Source of the DNA: Liolophura sinensis
Taxonomy: Eukaryota; Mollusca; Polyplacophora; Chitonida; Chitonidae
Reading direction: 5' to 3'
Assembly: GCF_032854445.1 (NCBI RefSeq)
Contig: NC_088295.1
Location: 70,229,249 to 70,293,248, forward strand
Length of the DNA stretch: 64,000 bases
Position 1 is the first letter of the stretch. Each line of letters opens with the position of its first letter. The notes under the pieces are model-generated. The model saw only the letters and a list, made by a program, of their open reading frames with translations, did no database searches and was not told the DNA's origin. The position numbers and the translations under genes were made by a program. This document shows, piece after piece, positions 50,050 to 61,785 of this stretch.

Positions 50050-51060
50050 CTAAGCCTGTGACTGGGGTTCAGAGTGTCTCTTTTCCGATGCTTGTGATAT
50101 CATGTCATTGACACTGAGCTAGAGGGTGTCGTTTTCCGTGTACATGGGATGTCATGTCAATGGGATTAGGCTGAAGCATGTGGTTTCCCGTGCATGTGAT
50201 GGCATGCCAATGGGACTATATTAAGCCTGTGGTTTCCCGTGCGTGTGATGTGATATGATTGAGACTGGCCTTGAGGATGTGGTTTCCCGTGCGTGTGATG
50301 TGATATGATTGAGACTTGCCTTGAGGCTGTGGTTTCCCGTGCATGTGATGTCATGTGATTGAGGCTGTGGTTTCCCGTGCATGTGATGTGATATGATTGA
50401 GACTTGCCTTGAGGCTGTGGTTTCCCGTGCATGTGATGTCATGTGATTGAGGCTGTGATTTTCCGTGCATGTGATGTGATATGATTGAGACTGGCCTTGA
50501 GGCTGTGGTTTCCCGTGCATGTAATGTGATATGATTGAGACTGGCCTTGAGGCTGTGGTTTCCCGTGCATGTGATGTCATGTGATTGAGGCTGTGGTTTT
50601 CCGTGCATGTGATGTGATATGATTGAGACTGGCCTTGAGGCTGTGGTTTCCCGTGCATGTAATGTGATATGATTGAGACTGGCCTTGAGGCTGTGGTTTC
50701 CCGTGCATGTGATGTCATGTGATTGAGGCTGTGGTTTCCCGTGCATATGATGTCATGTGATTGAGACTGGCCTTGAGGCTGTGGTTTCCCGTGCATTTGA
50801 TGTCGTGATTGAGGCTGGCCTTGAGGGTGTGGTTTCCTATGCTTTTGATGTCATGGGATTGAGGCTGTGGTTTTCCGTGCTTGTGATTTCGTGTGATTGA
50901 AACTGACCTTGAGGTTGTGGTTTCCCGTGCATGTAATGTCATGTGATTGAGACTTGCCTTGAGGCTGTGGTTTCCTATGCTTGTGATGTCATGTGATTGA
51001 GGCTGTGGTTTCCCGTGCTTGTGATGTCATGTGATTGAGACTGGCCTTGAGGCCTTGATG
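50050..51060. repeat. Minisatellite with alternating 50- and 38-bp units
   Basis: Long unit built from 'gattgagactggccttgagg', 'ctgtggtttcccgtgcatg' and 'tgatgtcatgt'. Measured starts 50257, 50307, 50357, 50395 give 50, 50, 38. The short unit is the long one minus 12 bases (actggccttgag). Units are most regular at 50220-50800 and worn at both ends. All unit lengths are not multiples of three, yet the minus strand stays open in several frames, giving false ORFs of up to 191 codons. Confidence 0.95.
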
Positions 51061-51212
51061 TCGGGCCAGTTAGAGGGGGCTGGAAGTGTCGTGTGTGTGA
51101 TGTAGGGGGGTAAAGCTTAAAGTATTTATCAGTATTTCTCTTATATATGATTTTCAGCACGTCGAAATTTTACATTTTTCTTCAGGACTTAGTGATGTTA
51201 AAAAACGGTTTT

Positions 51213-51536
51213 AGGGGCCTTCTTGGCCTAGTGATCAGCTTCCAATGTCCTCTCCACAAGCGATCGCTGATGGTTCAAGCCCAGTTCATGCTAACTTCCT
51301 CTCCGGTCGTACGTCGGAAGCAACGGTCGAGGGTATCCATCAGGCTGTGCCCCGTTTCCTCCTAAAGGTTAGACATTTCCTCTCAAAGGCAAAGATCAGG
51401 AACGTGCGGATGGTCGTGGGTTTCCCCCAGGTTTCTGCTCGGTTTCATCCAACCATAATGCTGGCCGCCGTAATATAAGTGAAATATTCTTGAGAACGGC
51501 GTAAAATATCAGTCAAATAAATAAATCAATAAATCA
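51213..51536 (+). mobile_element. SINE family A, long copy
   Basis: Head with TTGGCCTAGTGATCAGC and GGTTCAAGCCC, 'catgctaacttcctctccgg', a partly duplicated middle, 'gtcgtgggtttcccccaggt', 'ataagtgaaatattcttgag', (AAAT)n end. About 95 bases longer than the 41.2 kb copy because the middle segment is doubled. Confidence 0.85.
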
Positions 51537-52477
51537 TGCAAATAACGCTGTGTCATGTTTGCGAGTCTGTCATTCGCAGTAACTGATGGATCTAACTTGT
51601 GGGAATTGACTTTGATTGGAGAGCCATGTCGTTGTTTCCTTCCCAGAGGAACCACGGTATGTTTTCGTGTCATGGAAAGCAGAAAAGTACCCAACCGTTT
51701 CGTGAGACACATTTGTAAATTGTCATTTATACATACATTGGACGTATAGGAAAAGCTTTAATACCTGAAATAAAAAGGAAATACCTTTGTGGTCGAAAAT
51801 GAAGCCCTAATAAAAATTTAGTTGGGTTTTTAAAAAAATCAATGGATACAAATGTATGGATACAAATATAGAAAAAACACGAAAAGCTATATTTACGATT
51901 AAAACGTAATATTAAGAAGTTTGTTGAAAAAATTAAAATAGAGATGGGTTTTGCATCATCATGTAAGTGCTTACGGAAACCGAAACGTCATCGTTTTGTG
52001 TTGTCTCTGCGAAGTATATCCATTGCACGAAGGCCTAACATGTGCGTGTGTAGGCCTACATATCAGCCACCACACACGTCGGTATTGATATGAATGAGAT
52101 AATGAGATAGTTATATTTTATTCTACCATGAATTGCAAAGGAACCATTTTCATATCATTCAAGATTCATGTTGAAAAATGGGCAAAAATGCAGAATTAAC
52201 TAAAGATGAAAATTGGAACCTGTACCATACACCTAAACCAATTACGACAGAAATAAAAGGCGAAACAGCAGTCTCTCCATGTGTGGGCGCAAACGGTTAC
52301 AGTTATCGTATTCCTATTCTTATGTGCATTCGTAGCCGCACAAAACATCTCAGACAGGTTGTTACAAAAAGACCTCGCACGGTAAGGCGGAGAATCGGCC
52401 CAGAAAGGTACGATAAGAAAGCGCAAAATTTCAAAATCCCAGCACAATTCTGTATATTTCCAAACAAGAAGTTCGAT

Positions 52478-52735
52478 ATCGGGAGACCCGGGATCAGACT
52501 CGGGTCGGGTCATACCAAAGGTATTTGTTGCTGCTGTGTCAGTATAATATGACCGGCTGGAGGGTGTCATGTCTGGTGTTTTCGGCATGATACTTCAGCG
52601 GCGGCATCACTTTGGCGGCATGGACTCGCCCTGCCACAAGACACATTATATATGTCCACACACCTAATGACTCTTCTTCATATGACAGAAAATTGCGAAG
52701 TACGATGTAAAATCCCAAGCATTCATTCATTCATT
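52478..52735 (+). mobile_element. SINE family B, head truncated
   Basis: Begins in the box-B region (GGGATCAGACTCGGGTC), then 'gtcagtataatatgacc', 'ttcggcatgatac', 'ggcggcatggactcgc', 'cacacacctaatg', the tail 'gtacgatgtaaaatccc' and (CATT)n. Aligns with 61786-62108. Confidence 0.8.
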
Positions 52736-53794
52736 CCAAATCAAAAGTATAAAACTTTGTCGAATAAACCACAAAAGTTATATGGCCATAAAAGAGATGG
52801 TTGCTTTTTAATAACACACCAACAATACACTCTCGATCAAAAACGTCAATTTTTGGTTCAAACGAGACGCCTTGTCTTTAATTTGCAGTACGAGTTCATT
52901 AACCAGAAAATATCTTCACTGAAAGTTTCATGGGTGTATTTCTATATTCTGTCAAAGTTTCGTTTTGGTTAATGTTTGCCTTCATATGTCAAACATAAAC
53001 TGTATAAAGTGAGCAGTTTTGTCGTATTTTAGCAAGTCCGTACTTCTGCCATAGTCTGTCAGTCTTCCTTCATAGTATAGTAAACTAACGAAGTCACAAT
53101 GGAGTACAGGTTGTACATCGAGGAAGAGTTCGAACCTTTGTGGGTTTTTTTTCTTTGGTAACATACTTCTTGTGTGAGTAAAGATACGCGCTGCTTGCAT
53201 TAAATAAGTGTTATCATGAATTAGAGTGGATAATTGTTAAGCCATGGTATTACATATGTTATGTGCACAACTGCCGTCAGCTTCTAAATTTAGCTTGCCA
53301 CTGTCTACATATGCTGAGTTCAGGGCCTGCTGTCGGCCTCTGCCTTAGAATGTTCCAGAATACGCTCAGTTCGGGGCCTGTTTGTTTACAACAAGTGTTC
53401 AGGAATTTTCTTATTCTAGAGAATTGCACCAGTCTATATAAGACCTACGAAAGTAGGTCAAAGGAGGAGAACGGAGAATTATTGAGAGTTTTGGATGCTT
53501 TCGTATTTCTTTAGTAGGCCTTTTGTGCTAAATTTTGGTGTCTTTATAGCCTCTGGCTTTGTTATATCATATCTCCACCGAGCACTTGTTCAGTCTGAAC
53601 TTGTATATTTAATTTGTGCTCTTGTGTACACAGTGCTTATTAGTACACGGACCCTGTCTGTGGAATTTTGTGTATATTTCGTCATACACTCAGTTATACT
53701 GTGGATTTTCCTTCTTATGAATATTGCCTCGGTGCAATTTTTTCAGCATTGTGGAATATATGCGTCCGTTTGGACTTGACACCGCTGTACATGT

Positions 53795-53892
53795 AAGTAC
53801 TTTAGTATTTGTATAGATACTGCTATCCTTTCTTGTTAAACTTAAGTACTTCAGTATTTGTATAAGTCTTGTTATCTGTTCTTGTTAAACCT
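53795..53892 (+). repeat. Two-copy 49-bp tandem duplication
   Basis: 'aagtactttagtatttgtat' starts at 53795 and again (one change) at 53844; the second copy runs into 'cctaataaa'. It lies in a segment with a TATA-like 'tctatataag' at 53431. Confidence 0.75.
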
Positions 53893-54470
53893 AATAAATT
53901 GTTGAAAAATAAAATCTGCTGGTTGTGGTTACTTTTTTGTGCGTGTAAACTGTCGTGTATTTCGAACAAGCCATCTCTTTATAATACAGACAGTCGTAGC
54001 ACATAACGTGTGGCAACGGTAGCAAAGTCATACGTGAATTCTGGTTGAGAGCACGTTATCCTCTAGCTATCATTAACATTAGCATGTTATGCGTAGCGGA
54101 AGTATAAGGCTGAACATTTGTTAAATATGTATTTAATGGATTGGTGCATAACTGCGTGCTCAAGAATTTTTCAGAAAGTTACATTTGTGGTGCAGTGATT
54201 TTCCCCACTCTATAGTGTCTGATGCAAAAAAAAAGAGATATTTCAGTGTGACTGGGGAAGGCTACTAATATTTCGATGTTATGACTTATACATTGCTTTA
54301 ACGCATTCTTGTCATATAAGAGAAAAAGAAAAGTAAAACAGAACTGAAAAAAGAAATAACCTCACGTGTGTGTCAGCAGCTGTCAGTCACAACTATGGGG
54401 ACCCATTCCCCGCCTTACCTTACCCCTCCTTTAGCCAGTGTTGACCTTACATCCGCTTATTTTGCTTTAC

Positions 54471-55118
54471 TGACAGTATGGTTTATAGTGATGTTTTACT
54501 GGCAGTATAGTTTACAGTGATGCTTTACTGGCAGTCTGGTTTAGAGGTGCTTTACTGACAGTATGGTTTACAGTGATGCTTTACTGACAGTCTGGTTTAC
54601 AGTGATGCTTTACTGGCAGTCTGGTTTACAGTGGTGCTTTACTGACAGTCTGGTTTACAGTGATGCTTTACTGACAGTCTGGTTTACAGTGGTGCTTTAC
54701 TGGCAGTCTGGTTTACAGTGGTGCTTTACTGGCAGTCTGGTTTACAGTGATGCTTTACTGACAGTCTGGTTTACAGTGGTGCTTTACTGGCAGTCTGGTT
54801 TACAGTGGTACTTTACTGGCAGTATGGTTTACAGTGATGCTTTACTGGCAGTATGGTTTACAGTGGTGCTTTACTGACAGTATGGTTTACAGTGATGCTT
54901 TACTGACAGTCTGGTGTACAGTGGTGCTTTACTGACAGTCTGATTTACAGTGGTGCTTTACTGGCAGTCTGGTTTACAGTGGTACTTTACTGGCAGTCTG
55001 GTTTACAGTGGTGCTTTACTGGCAGTATGGTTTACAGTGATGCTTTACTGGCAGTATGGTTTACAGTGGTGCTTACTGGCAGTATGGTTTACAGTGATGC
55101 TTTATTGGCAGTATGGGC
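54471..55118 (+). repeat. 29-bp tandem array, about 22 units
   Basis: Unit 'tggtttacagtgatgcttta', then 'ctggcagtc' or 'ctgacagtc'. Variation is mainly G/A at three sites (ggtg/gatg, ggca/gaca, tctg/tatg). Single-base or 3-base losses at about 54545 and 55072. Three units (87 bases) restore the reading frame, which creates an artificial 104-codon ORF. Confidence 0.95.
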
Positions 55119-55604
55119 TGATAGGCTCCTACTGACCATTTCTAGTCCACGATCTAGCCAAACTTCACACAGACAGCCATGCAACATCTAATTCTTTGCA
55201 TGTGCATAACCATCATTCAGTGAAGGTATTTGTCTACCTTTTAGGTTTAGAATGTAAACCCATAAACCTGAACGACTTACTGAATCCAATGTCTCATTGT
55301 CCAGATTTGATTTAATAATCCTACTTCACCCTTTTTATTGGCCCTGTCTCAAACAACGCTTAGATAATTTTAATTTAATTATTACAAATAAGTCAATATG
55401 AAATGAAAATCAGGCTAGTGAAAATTTAACTCGCTAACAGTGCAAGGCACAAGAAAATACACGTGTCGAACCCATGTTAAGTGGTCCATAGATATCTACA
55501 ATCGCATTCATAATTGAAAAGGCTCTAGTCCCCTTGAGAAAAAACTACATTGTTATCATACGTGGGCTATAAGAGAAACGAGAGACTCTCCGTTTGAAAT
55601 GGTC

Positions 55605-55847
55605 TCAATCAGTATTCGAATTATATAATGAGGAGAGGTCGGATTTCATCGTGTTGCATGTATTCATTTGCCGCCTATACGATATGGTCTTTCTTAGAAA
55701 TTGGTTGGCCTTGAAATGGCTGTTTGGGTGGGTTTCTAAGCAGCTTTCTCGATGATCTTTCGTCCTTTTGTCATCCGTCTTCTTAGACGTACGTTTTTTG
55801 GGTGCGGTTTTCTTTTCAACTTTCTTAGGCCTAGCTGGTGCCTTCAT
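55605..55847 (-). CDS. Lysine-rich small protein, unknown (80 residues)
   Basis: ATG at 55847 in strong Kozak context (gccaccATGa), 80 codons to TGA at 55605. The N-terminal half is Lys/Arg/Pro-rich (MKAPARPKKVEKKTAPKKRT), the rest polar with HPNSHFKANQFLRKTISYRR. A TATATAA on the same strand lies at 55892-55886, 39 bases before the ATG, giving a very short leader of the kind seen in histone genes. The N-terminus recalls histone H1/H2B tails but I see no globular histone core and no 3' histone stem-loop. It could be a single-exon gene, a first exon or chance. Confidence 0.35.
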   Translation of the reverse strand: MKAPARPKKVEKKTAPKKRTSKKTDDKRTKDHRESCLETHPNSHFKANQFLRKTISYRRQMNTCNTMKSDLSSLYNSNTD

Positions 55848-55885
55848 GGTGGCCACCCAGTGCTCTATCCGCGACAAGGCCCACG

Positions 55886-55892
55886 TTATATA
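55886..55892 (-). promoter_or_regulatory. TATA box of the lysine-rich ORF
   Basis: TATATAA on the minus strand; a start site about 30 bases on would fall near 55862, 15 bases before the ATG. Confidence 0.35.
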
Positions 55893-56599
55893 GCAAGAAC
55901 ACTGTCCTTAAAGAAAGTACTCTGCGTATTCACCCTACAAACAAGGTATATTACATTGTTTGCGTTTGTTCAGTTAGACCTATATTTACTGCACTGCTTA
56001 GTCATGTCATAATAAAAATGAAAGCATTATGTTCGACTGAAATTTTCCTAAAAAGTCGATGTACATGGTTTAAATAACAGCGCGACTTTCCTGGAACTGG
56101 AAACTGAAATTGTGTGACAAACATGAACATGTTGAAAAGAGAATCGATAACTGTTTGCTCCATATGCTAACTGTATGCTTTGGCTTAACTTCTAAATGTG
56201 ATACTATAGTCTTCAAATTCTCTGAGCAGCGACATGAAATATCCAAGTGAACGTCTTGTCGGCTAAGGTCAGCTCGACTCCATGGAAAATTACTTTTCTG
56301 TACTCTCTATAATCATGATCATCAGTGTGGAAAAGAGAAATCTGCGAGACGATGCTGCAGACAAAGTATAAAATACCAGTGCTAAATTTCTGAAGACATG
56401 GTACAAAACTTCACGAAGTGCGTTTTGGTCACCTTGACTATACTGTCAAGGAGTTTTGCTTCAGCAATTTACAGTTGCCAGTTAAATAAAATCTTCTCAT
56501 CACAAGTTATCACAACTTTGATCTTTGATATATCCTGAGACTGAGTTGTATTCTTTTAGTATTCTGGTGTTAGTATTATAGTATTCAACAAAATTATAG

Positions 56600-56800
56600 T
56601 TATGTATTTATTTGATTGGTATTCAACAACGTACTCAAAAATATTTCAATTATATGATGGCAATGGGTTTATTACAGGTAGAAGAAACCGGAATACTCAT
56701 AAAGTGTAAAGCAACGACCTTCGCCACGTATATACCTGACAAACATCCGAAACACCGACAGCTGGATTCCGATAGTCTACCTCAATAGTCAAAGGCCTGG
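56600..56800 (-). mobile_element. SINE family A fragment, degenerate (minus orientation)
   Basis: 'gtatttatttgattggtatt', 'actcaaaaatatttcaatta' and a worn core; follows the reverse complement of the family tail. Confidence 0.5.
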
Positions 56801-57479
56801 TATGGTCACAGATGACCAGCGCTTGAATATCTAAGCATAATTAAGCCTTATCTGTGTAGTTATGCTCGTGTTGATTTTGCGAGATCTTTAATGAAGACCA
56901 AAACCTGTCTTCCGTGCGCTGGGTGAAAACAAAGCCACACCGTCGACAAACTAATGGACGATAAAGCCGGGCTTGGAATGCTATACAATTCCATGCTATT
57001 CCTCAATATTTTATTTTGTCGACACTTTGAGACGTATACAACTGGAAATCAGTTTTATCAAACAATGTGTAAATGTTTAATTATTGGTGGCGATTATTGT
57101 CATGGCGCCTAGCATTCGCATCAGTTATCAGACCAGAGCGATGGATACTGAATTTGTAACAATATGAGGACTTGAATGTGTAGGCCTATAGGTATTCTAA
57201 ATGATTCATATTTAATGTACCAGTAGTGCCCTTTTGTGTACAGTGGACCCGTATATCCACACTTGTTTGTGACAGTTGAGGGAATATTTATACTATGTAG
57301 TCGTCTATACTGTCGGTGTGTTATATAAAGACTGCTAATTACCAATTCAGTGTGAAGTGTGCAGAATTTTCTTGTGGCCAAAGCATACAACGTCAGGGCC
57401 TTACTCCTGTTTCCTTCTGCTGACAGTAAACTTTGTGTTCTTTCCACAAAAGTCTCTTGTCATATTTGAGCAACTCTGT

Positions 57480-57760
57480 CTTGTGTTAAATTAACTGAAG
57501 ACCATGTATTGAATTAACACAAGGTCTTGTGCTGAAAGAATTGAGGACAGTATGTGTTAGACCTTACACACAATAATTGTTCAGAATACACAAGTTTTTG
57601 CATAAATTACTTTAAACTTGTTTCAACACAAGTTTGTGTTTTATTAACACAAACATGTGAACTTTACATATGTTTTACCATTTTTTTTAGGTAACGCATT
57701 TCTGTGTTGAATGACAACACACAGGTTGTTGTCTTAGACTTCAACACAAGTGTTTTTTGT
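57480..57760. repeat. Cluster of CTTGTGTTAA / TTAACACAAG words
   Basis: CTTGTGTTAA at 57480 faces TTAACACAAG at 57514-57523. Further copies (complete or partial) occur near 57625, 57640, 57700 and 57745 on both strands. The spacing is irregular, unlike a tandem repeat. It may be a worn foldback element or a cluster of binding sites. Confidence 0.45.
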
Positions 57761-58074
57761 GCGTGCATTTAACAGAGAGTGGTTAGATGGCAATCTTCTA
57801 TATTTGTAACCTGAATGAAAGCATGTTTTACAGACTTCTGCAAACTGAAAGAAAACTGACCATGAGTTGCTCTATCTATCCACGGTGCCAGAATGTCATA
57901 AAGTCAGAAAAAGTAGCATATATATGATACAGCATTTGGGCTAGAAATCACTAATTAATCCTTAGAGAAACGAGAATTGAAGACTGATTCCATGCAGCGT
58001 GGTCAGCAAACCGTTTCACTGTCCAGGTATCTAGAAGCCGAAGCTACCATCAAAAAAAAAACGACACACATCTA

Positions 58075-58205
58075 TTTGTTTGTTCAATTGTCGTTTTACG
58101 CCGAACTCAAGAATATTTCACTTATACGACGGGGGCCAGAATTATGGTGGGAGGAGTCCGAGCGAAATCCACGACCATCAACAGGTTGCTCAAAACCTCC
58201 GTTCT
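58075..58205 (-). mobile_element. SINE family A fragment (minus orientation)
   Basis: 'cgttttacgccgaactcaag', 'aatatttcacttatacgacg', 'gaattatggtgggagg', 'cacgaccatcaacaggttgc': reverse complement of the family core, truncated before the head. Confidence 0.75.
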
Positions 58206-58959
58206 TAAAGCAATAATTTTATCATTAAATCATAACTTACAGCTATAACAGCTATAATATATGGTATAAAGTGTGACAAATAGGGGTTAGCGCAGTTCAA
58301 CAGGGGATGACTTTGTGAAACGGTGAAGTAAAAATGACGCTGTTTATTACATCTTCACTACTGTTTTTATGTATAAGATTTTATAAGACCTTGGAATACG
58401 GACATGCACCATCTGCAGCTAAATGATCCACGGCGCAACTACAGCACTAGCACGGTTTGGGCAATCGTCATAATTCGTGTGCAGCACTCGTCACCGTCAC
58501 ACACACCTTTTACTCAACCAAAACTCCACAGAAATGTGGCCCACAGGTTGACATTTTTTTTGCATGACACGGAAACACCTCAAAACCTGTTGGACAACAA
58601 CTTTTCAAAGATCGTATTTTATGTCTTACACGTCAGTAGATATACTAAAAATAGCACCAAATAAGAAACGAGACGATTTTTGGTAACATACAACATTTAC
58701 ACGAAGAATACCGCACGATGATAGAAGAATTTCAAGTCATAACTCGCTTAACAATGCCTCCAGTTTCTTGCAAAGGAGACCCAACTGTACTGAGTTATAC
58801 TTACAAACGGACTGACTTTCGTAAATACTTTCAAATAGCCACTGATTTCTTGTATAGGTCTGCTAGCCCGAGACTTCTAGGGAATGTCAATCCGTGCGAC
58901 GTCACTCGTGACCAACATGTCCATAACATTGTTACTGCTATTGCTATCTTAGGCCTTCC

Positions 58960-59164
58960 CTCGCTGTGAGTTCAAGTCCAGCTCATGCTGGCTTCCTCTC
59001 CTGCTGTACGTGGGAAGGCCTGCCAGCAAACTGCGGATGGTCGTGGGTTTCCCCTGGGCTCTGCCCGGTTTCCTCCCACCATAATGCTGGCCACCGTCGT
59101 ATAAGTGAAATATTCTTGAGTACGGTGTAAAACACCAATCAAGTAAGTAAATAAATAAATAAAT
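58960..59164 (+). mobile_element. SINE family A, nearly complete
   Basis: Starts in the head at GTGAGTTCAAGTCCAGCTCA, then 'catgctggcttcctctcc', 'gtacgtgggaaggcctg', 'gtcgtgggtttcccctgggc', 'cataatgctggccaccgtcg', 'ataagtgaaatattcttgag', (AAAT)n. Least decayed copy in the window. Confidence 0.88.
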
Positions 59165-59833
59165 CCTAGGCCTTCCTCTCAGAAACGGCAAAGACCGGGA
59201 CAAAGTCTGGGGAAAATAAGTAACAAGGGCGGCCGTGCTGGTATTGCTGAAATATATACGCCTATATATCAGTAACATAGGGCAATATACGGAAAAAATA
59301 CCGCTATACAAGTCAACCACACTTCAAAAGTGTTAATCTCCATGTATAGCCTTCCGATCACTATTTTAGATGCTCGCCGTGGACTGACAAAGGCAAACGG
59401 TGCTTTGATACAGGAGTGTAATGTAAAATTTAAAATGGCTTTATAAACTCAACTATATTTAAAATTAACAATTTGGAAGGTGTATATTTTCTATTTCATA
59501 AAACCGCAAGGTTATGGGCTGGCAATTCAAGAGTGAAACTTTTACCTTGGATCAAAGGCAAGAGGCTATCAAAGAACAGAATTACTATTCAGCAAAATTT
59601 TTGCTATAGAAACGGCTACTTTTGCCAGGTGCTGGTGTTGGATATTGAATGTTTTTGACAGCGTGGTGTAAATATTAACGTGACAAAGCAATTCAAGATG
59701 TAAATGCAAATTTAAATATATCAAGTTTATTAAGGCTTTCATTAGTGTCTTTGAAGAAAAAAGAATTGTTATTCTTTCACTCTATGTGTATCTCAAACAG
59801 CAAGACTATACTATATATTATTAGTATACTTAC

Positions 59834-60103
59834 TAATAAGAAATTAGCTCCCATGAATGAGGCATCCAAGCCAAACAGAAAGTCGAAGGGTATAGTTGGT
59901 AAAAAGACAAGAACGACCAGGGCCAGCGAGGCTATGAAAAGATTGACAGCACTACACATTTTCTTCACCCAGAGAATGACAGCAAGAACCAATACATTGC
60001 CGACTACACCTATATTGATGATACTGCCGAATATTACGGCGATGACTAGTCTGTCTGACAGACTTGACAACCAATATCCCTCTTCAGTGTAGTTTGAGCT
60101 CAT
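59834..60103 (-). CDS. Class A GPCR, first exon (N-terminus to TM2), rest not found
   Basis: ATG at 60103, 90 codons to donor gtaagt at 59833. N-terminus with sequon NYT, TM1 containing the family motif GNVLVL (Asn1.50), intracellular turn WVKKMCSAVNLF and TM2 starting IASLAL. This resembles neuropeptide-type rhodopsin-family receptors. Odd: the TM2 LAxxD motif reads LALVV, so the conserved Asp2.50 (sodium site) is replaced by Val. After TM2 there is no usual WPFG/LCK lead to TM3. No TM3-TM7 exon was found on the minus strand between 47 and 59.8 kb. It may be a decayed or orphan exon, or part of a gene with distant exons. Confidence 0.5.
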
Positions 60104-61780
60104 GCTGACTTAATGCTGAGGACCACAGGCCTGGCGGAGAGACTCTGGTATGTTTACTGAAGGCAAACTTTACTTTATGGTTAATGTACTTACAAACTAA
60201 TGGACTGTGAAAGCTGACCTGTTATTGACGCGACAAACTACAATTCCATAACGATACAATATGTCAATATTACATCATGTTGACAGTGTTGCCTTTTATC
60301 CCCGTGACTCTTGGGACATGATAATGTGCAAATGTTTAATTATTTTAATGAGTTTTTCCTGACACTTATCGCTAACTGCATGTTGAAGTAATTGCATTCA
60401 ATCGGACACTGGACAAGTTGACTTCTAAATTTGTATAAAAGTTTATCTTTTGTGACATGAGATGACTGTTTGTCATTTGTTGGTTTGATGTAAATAAATC
60501 ACGATTGATTAAGCTGCATTATACGGAACCTGGGAATGGCATGGGGAAACAATATTTTTTCAATACAAACAAATTTAATTAATTGTTACAATAACTGAGA
60601 AAAAAAATACTTTTTAATGGCAAAGATAGAAAAAAAGTAATTTTCTTACTGCTTGTTGTCGCGATTAGGAAGAGAAAAATGTTGTTTTTGAAGGTGCTAA
60701 AAGAAAGTAAATTTTTTTACTCGTGATTGTTGTACATAGGAAGAAAAGAAATATTTCAATTGGAAGACTCAAAAAAGACAATGTTTTCCTCGACTGTTTA
60801 TGTGGTTATATTTAATCCTCGTCTGAATGACCTATAGGCAGGCCAATTACTGAAACTTGGGTGCCAAATGCTTACATTTTATTGGTTGATTACTGCGGGC
60901 ATCGAGAATACTCCCGAGAGTACGGGCTTCGTATGCAAATCCAAAAACACTTCTCATATTAAAACCATTACGATCTTAATGTATAGCAATTGTTAGGTAT
61001 CAGTCTTTCTCCATAAAACCGGCACAGGTTCTACCAAGTTCAGCGGATAAATCCAACCCGAGGTAATTTGGTTGTTACAATTACAAGCTTATTTGTTTTA
61101 AATGAAGACGTTGATAAGCTTTAACTTGGGAACAAACAGCGTCCGTTCGAACGAAATGGTAGGTAAATTTGTTAAATTATGATAGGTTTAGACAATTCTT
61201 ACAATATACGATGTATAAACTCTATGGATGCTGTATGCTTGTAGTTGCTCTTTTTCGAGCCTTCAAGGGAGAAAAAGTTTTTCTCTCTAGCTATAACAAT
61301 TACGAGGAAAAGTTGTCTCTTATATTCAAACTTTTGTTGTTTATATTGCTGAAGACTCAAGGGACCAGTCTCGGGTACTTGAAAAATTGGGTATTGCGTA
61401 TGCAAATTACGCAATGATGACGCCAAAATGGGCAGCGCACTAGTTAGACCAGTTTAAGGTTAAAATAATAAGGTTATTACATTAAGTAAATTATCTCATG
61501 CCTCATCTGCACAATAAATCTTGTTATCTTATCTAGTTAAGATAGAGACATCAGACCCAGATATTTGTTTAAAAAGGACAGTCGGAGGAGTCGTATGAGT
61601 TTTAACAAATTAAGCCTTGCTTTTCAAGGCCTTGTGTGGCTCTTTTCGAAATCAACAATTGACGAAGCATTTGCTTCGGTAGAGATATCTTTTCTTGTGT
61701 GGATATGAAGGAAATGATTCTCAACTCCTGCTATCTTCTTCCAGATCTATAGCTCTTCTTTCAACATTCAGTCAAGACCT
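60104..61780. other. Upstream of GPCR exon, nothing firm
   Basis: No supportable exon. A perfect 17-base hairpin word CGAAGCATTTGCTTCG lies at about 61663-61678. AT-rich elsewhere. Confidence 0.35.
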
Positions 61781-61785
61781 GGAGA

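Noticed and set aside
50221-50796. 191-codon minus-strand ORF rich in HGKPQPQ-type repeats
   Set aside because: It lies wholly inside the 50/38-bp minisatellite; three frames of the same strand are open at once because the unit lacks stop codons, so openness is no evidence of coding.
53230-54003. Solo LTR (TATA-like site at 53431, AATAAA near 53888, TG start)
   Set aside because: No CA end with a matching target duplication could be placed, and no primer-binding site or internal region follows.
54563-54877. 104-codon plus-strand ORF with repeated WFTV/LYWQSGLQW
   Set aside because: Product of the 29-bp tandem array; three units make 87 bases and restore the frame.
54471-55118. CRISPR array
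   Set aside because: Units are directly adjacent without spacers, and the sequence is eukaryotic.
57121-57447. 108-codon minus-strand ORF as a further GPCR exon
   Set aside because: No hydrophobic helix pattern, DRY, CWxP or NPxxY motif.
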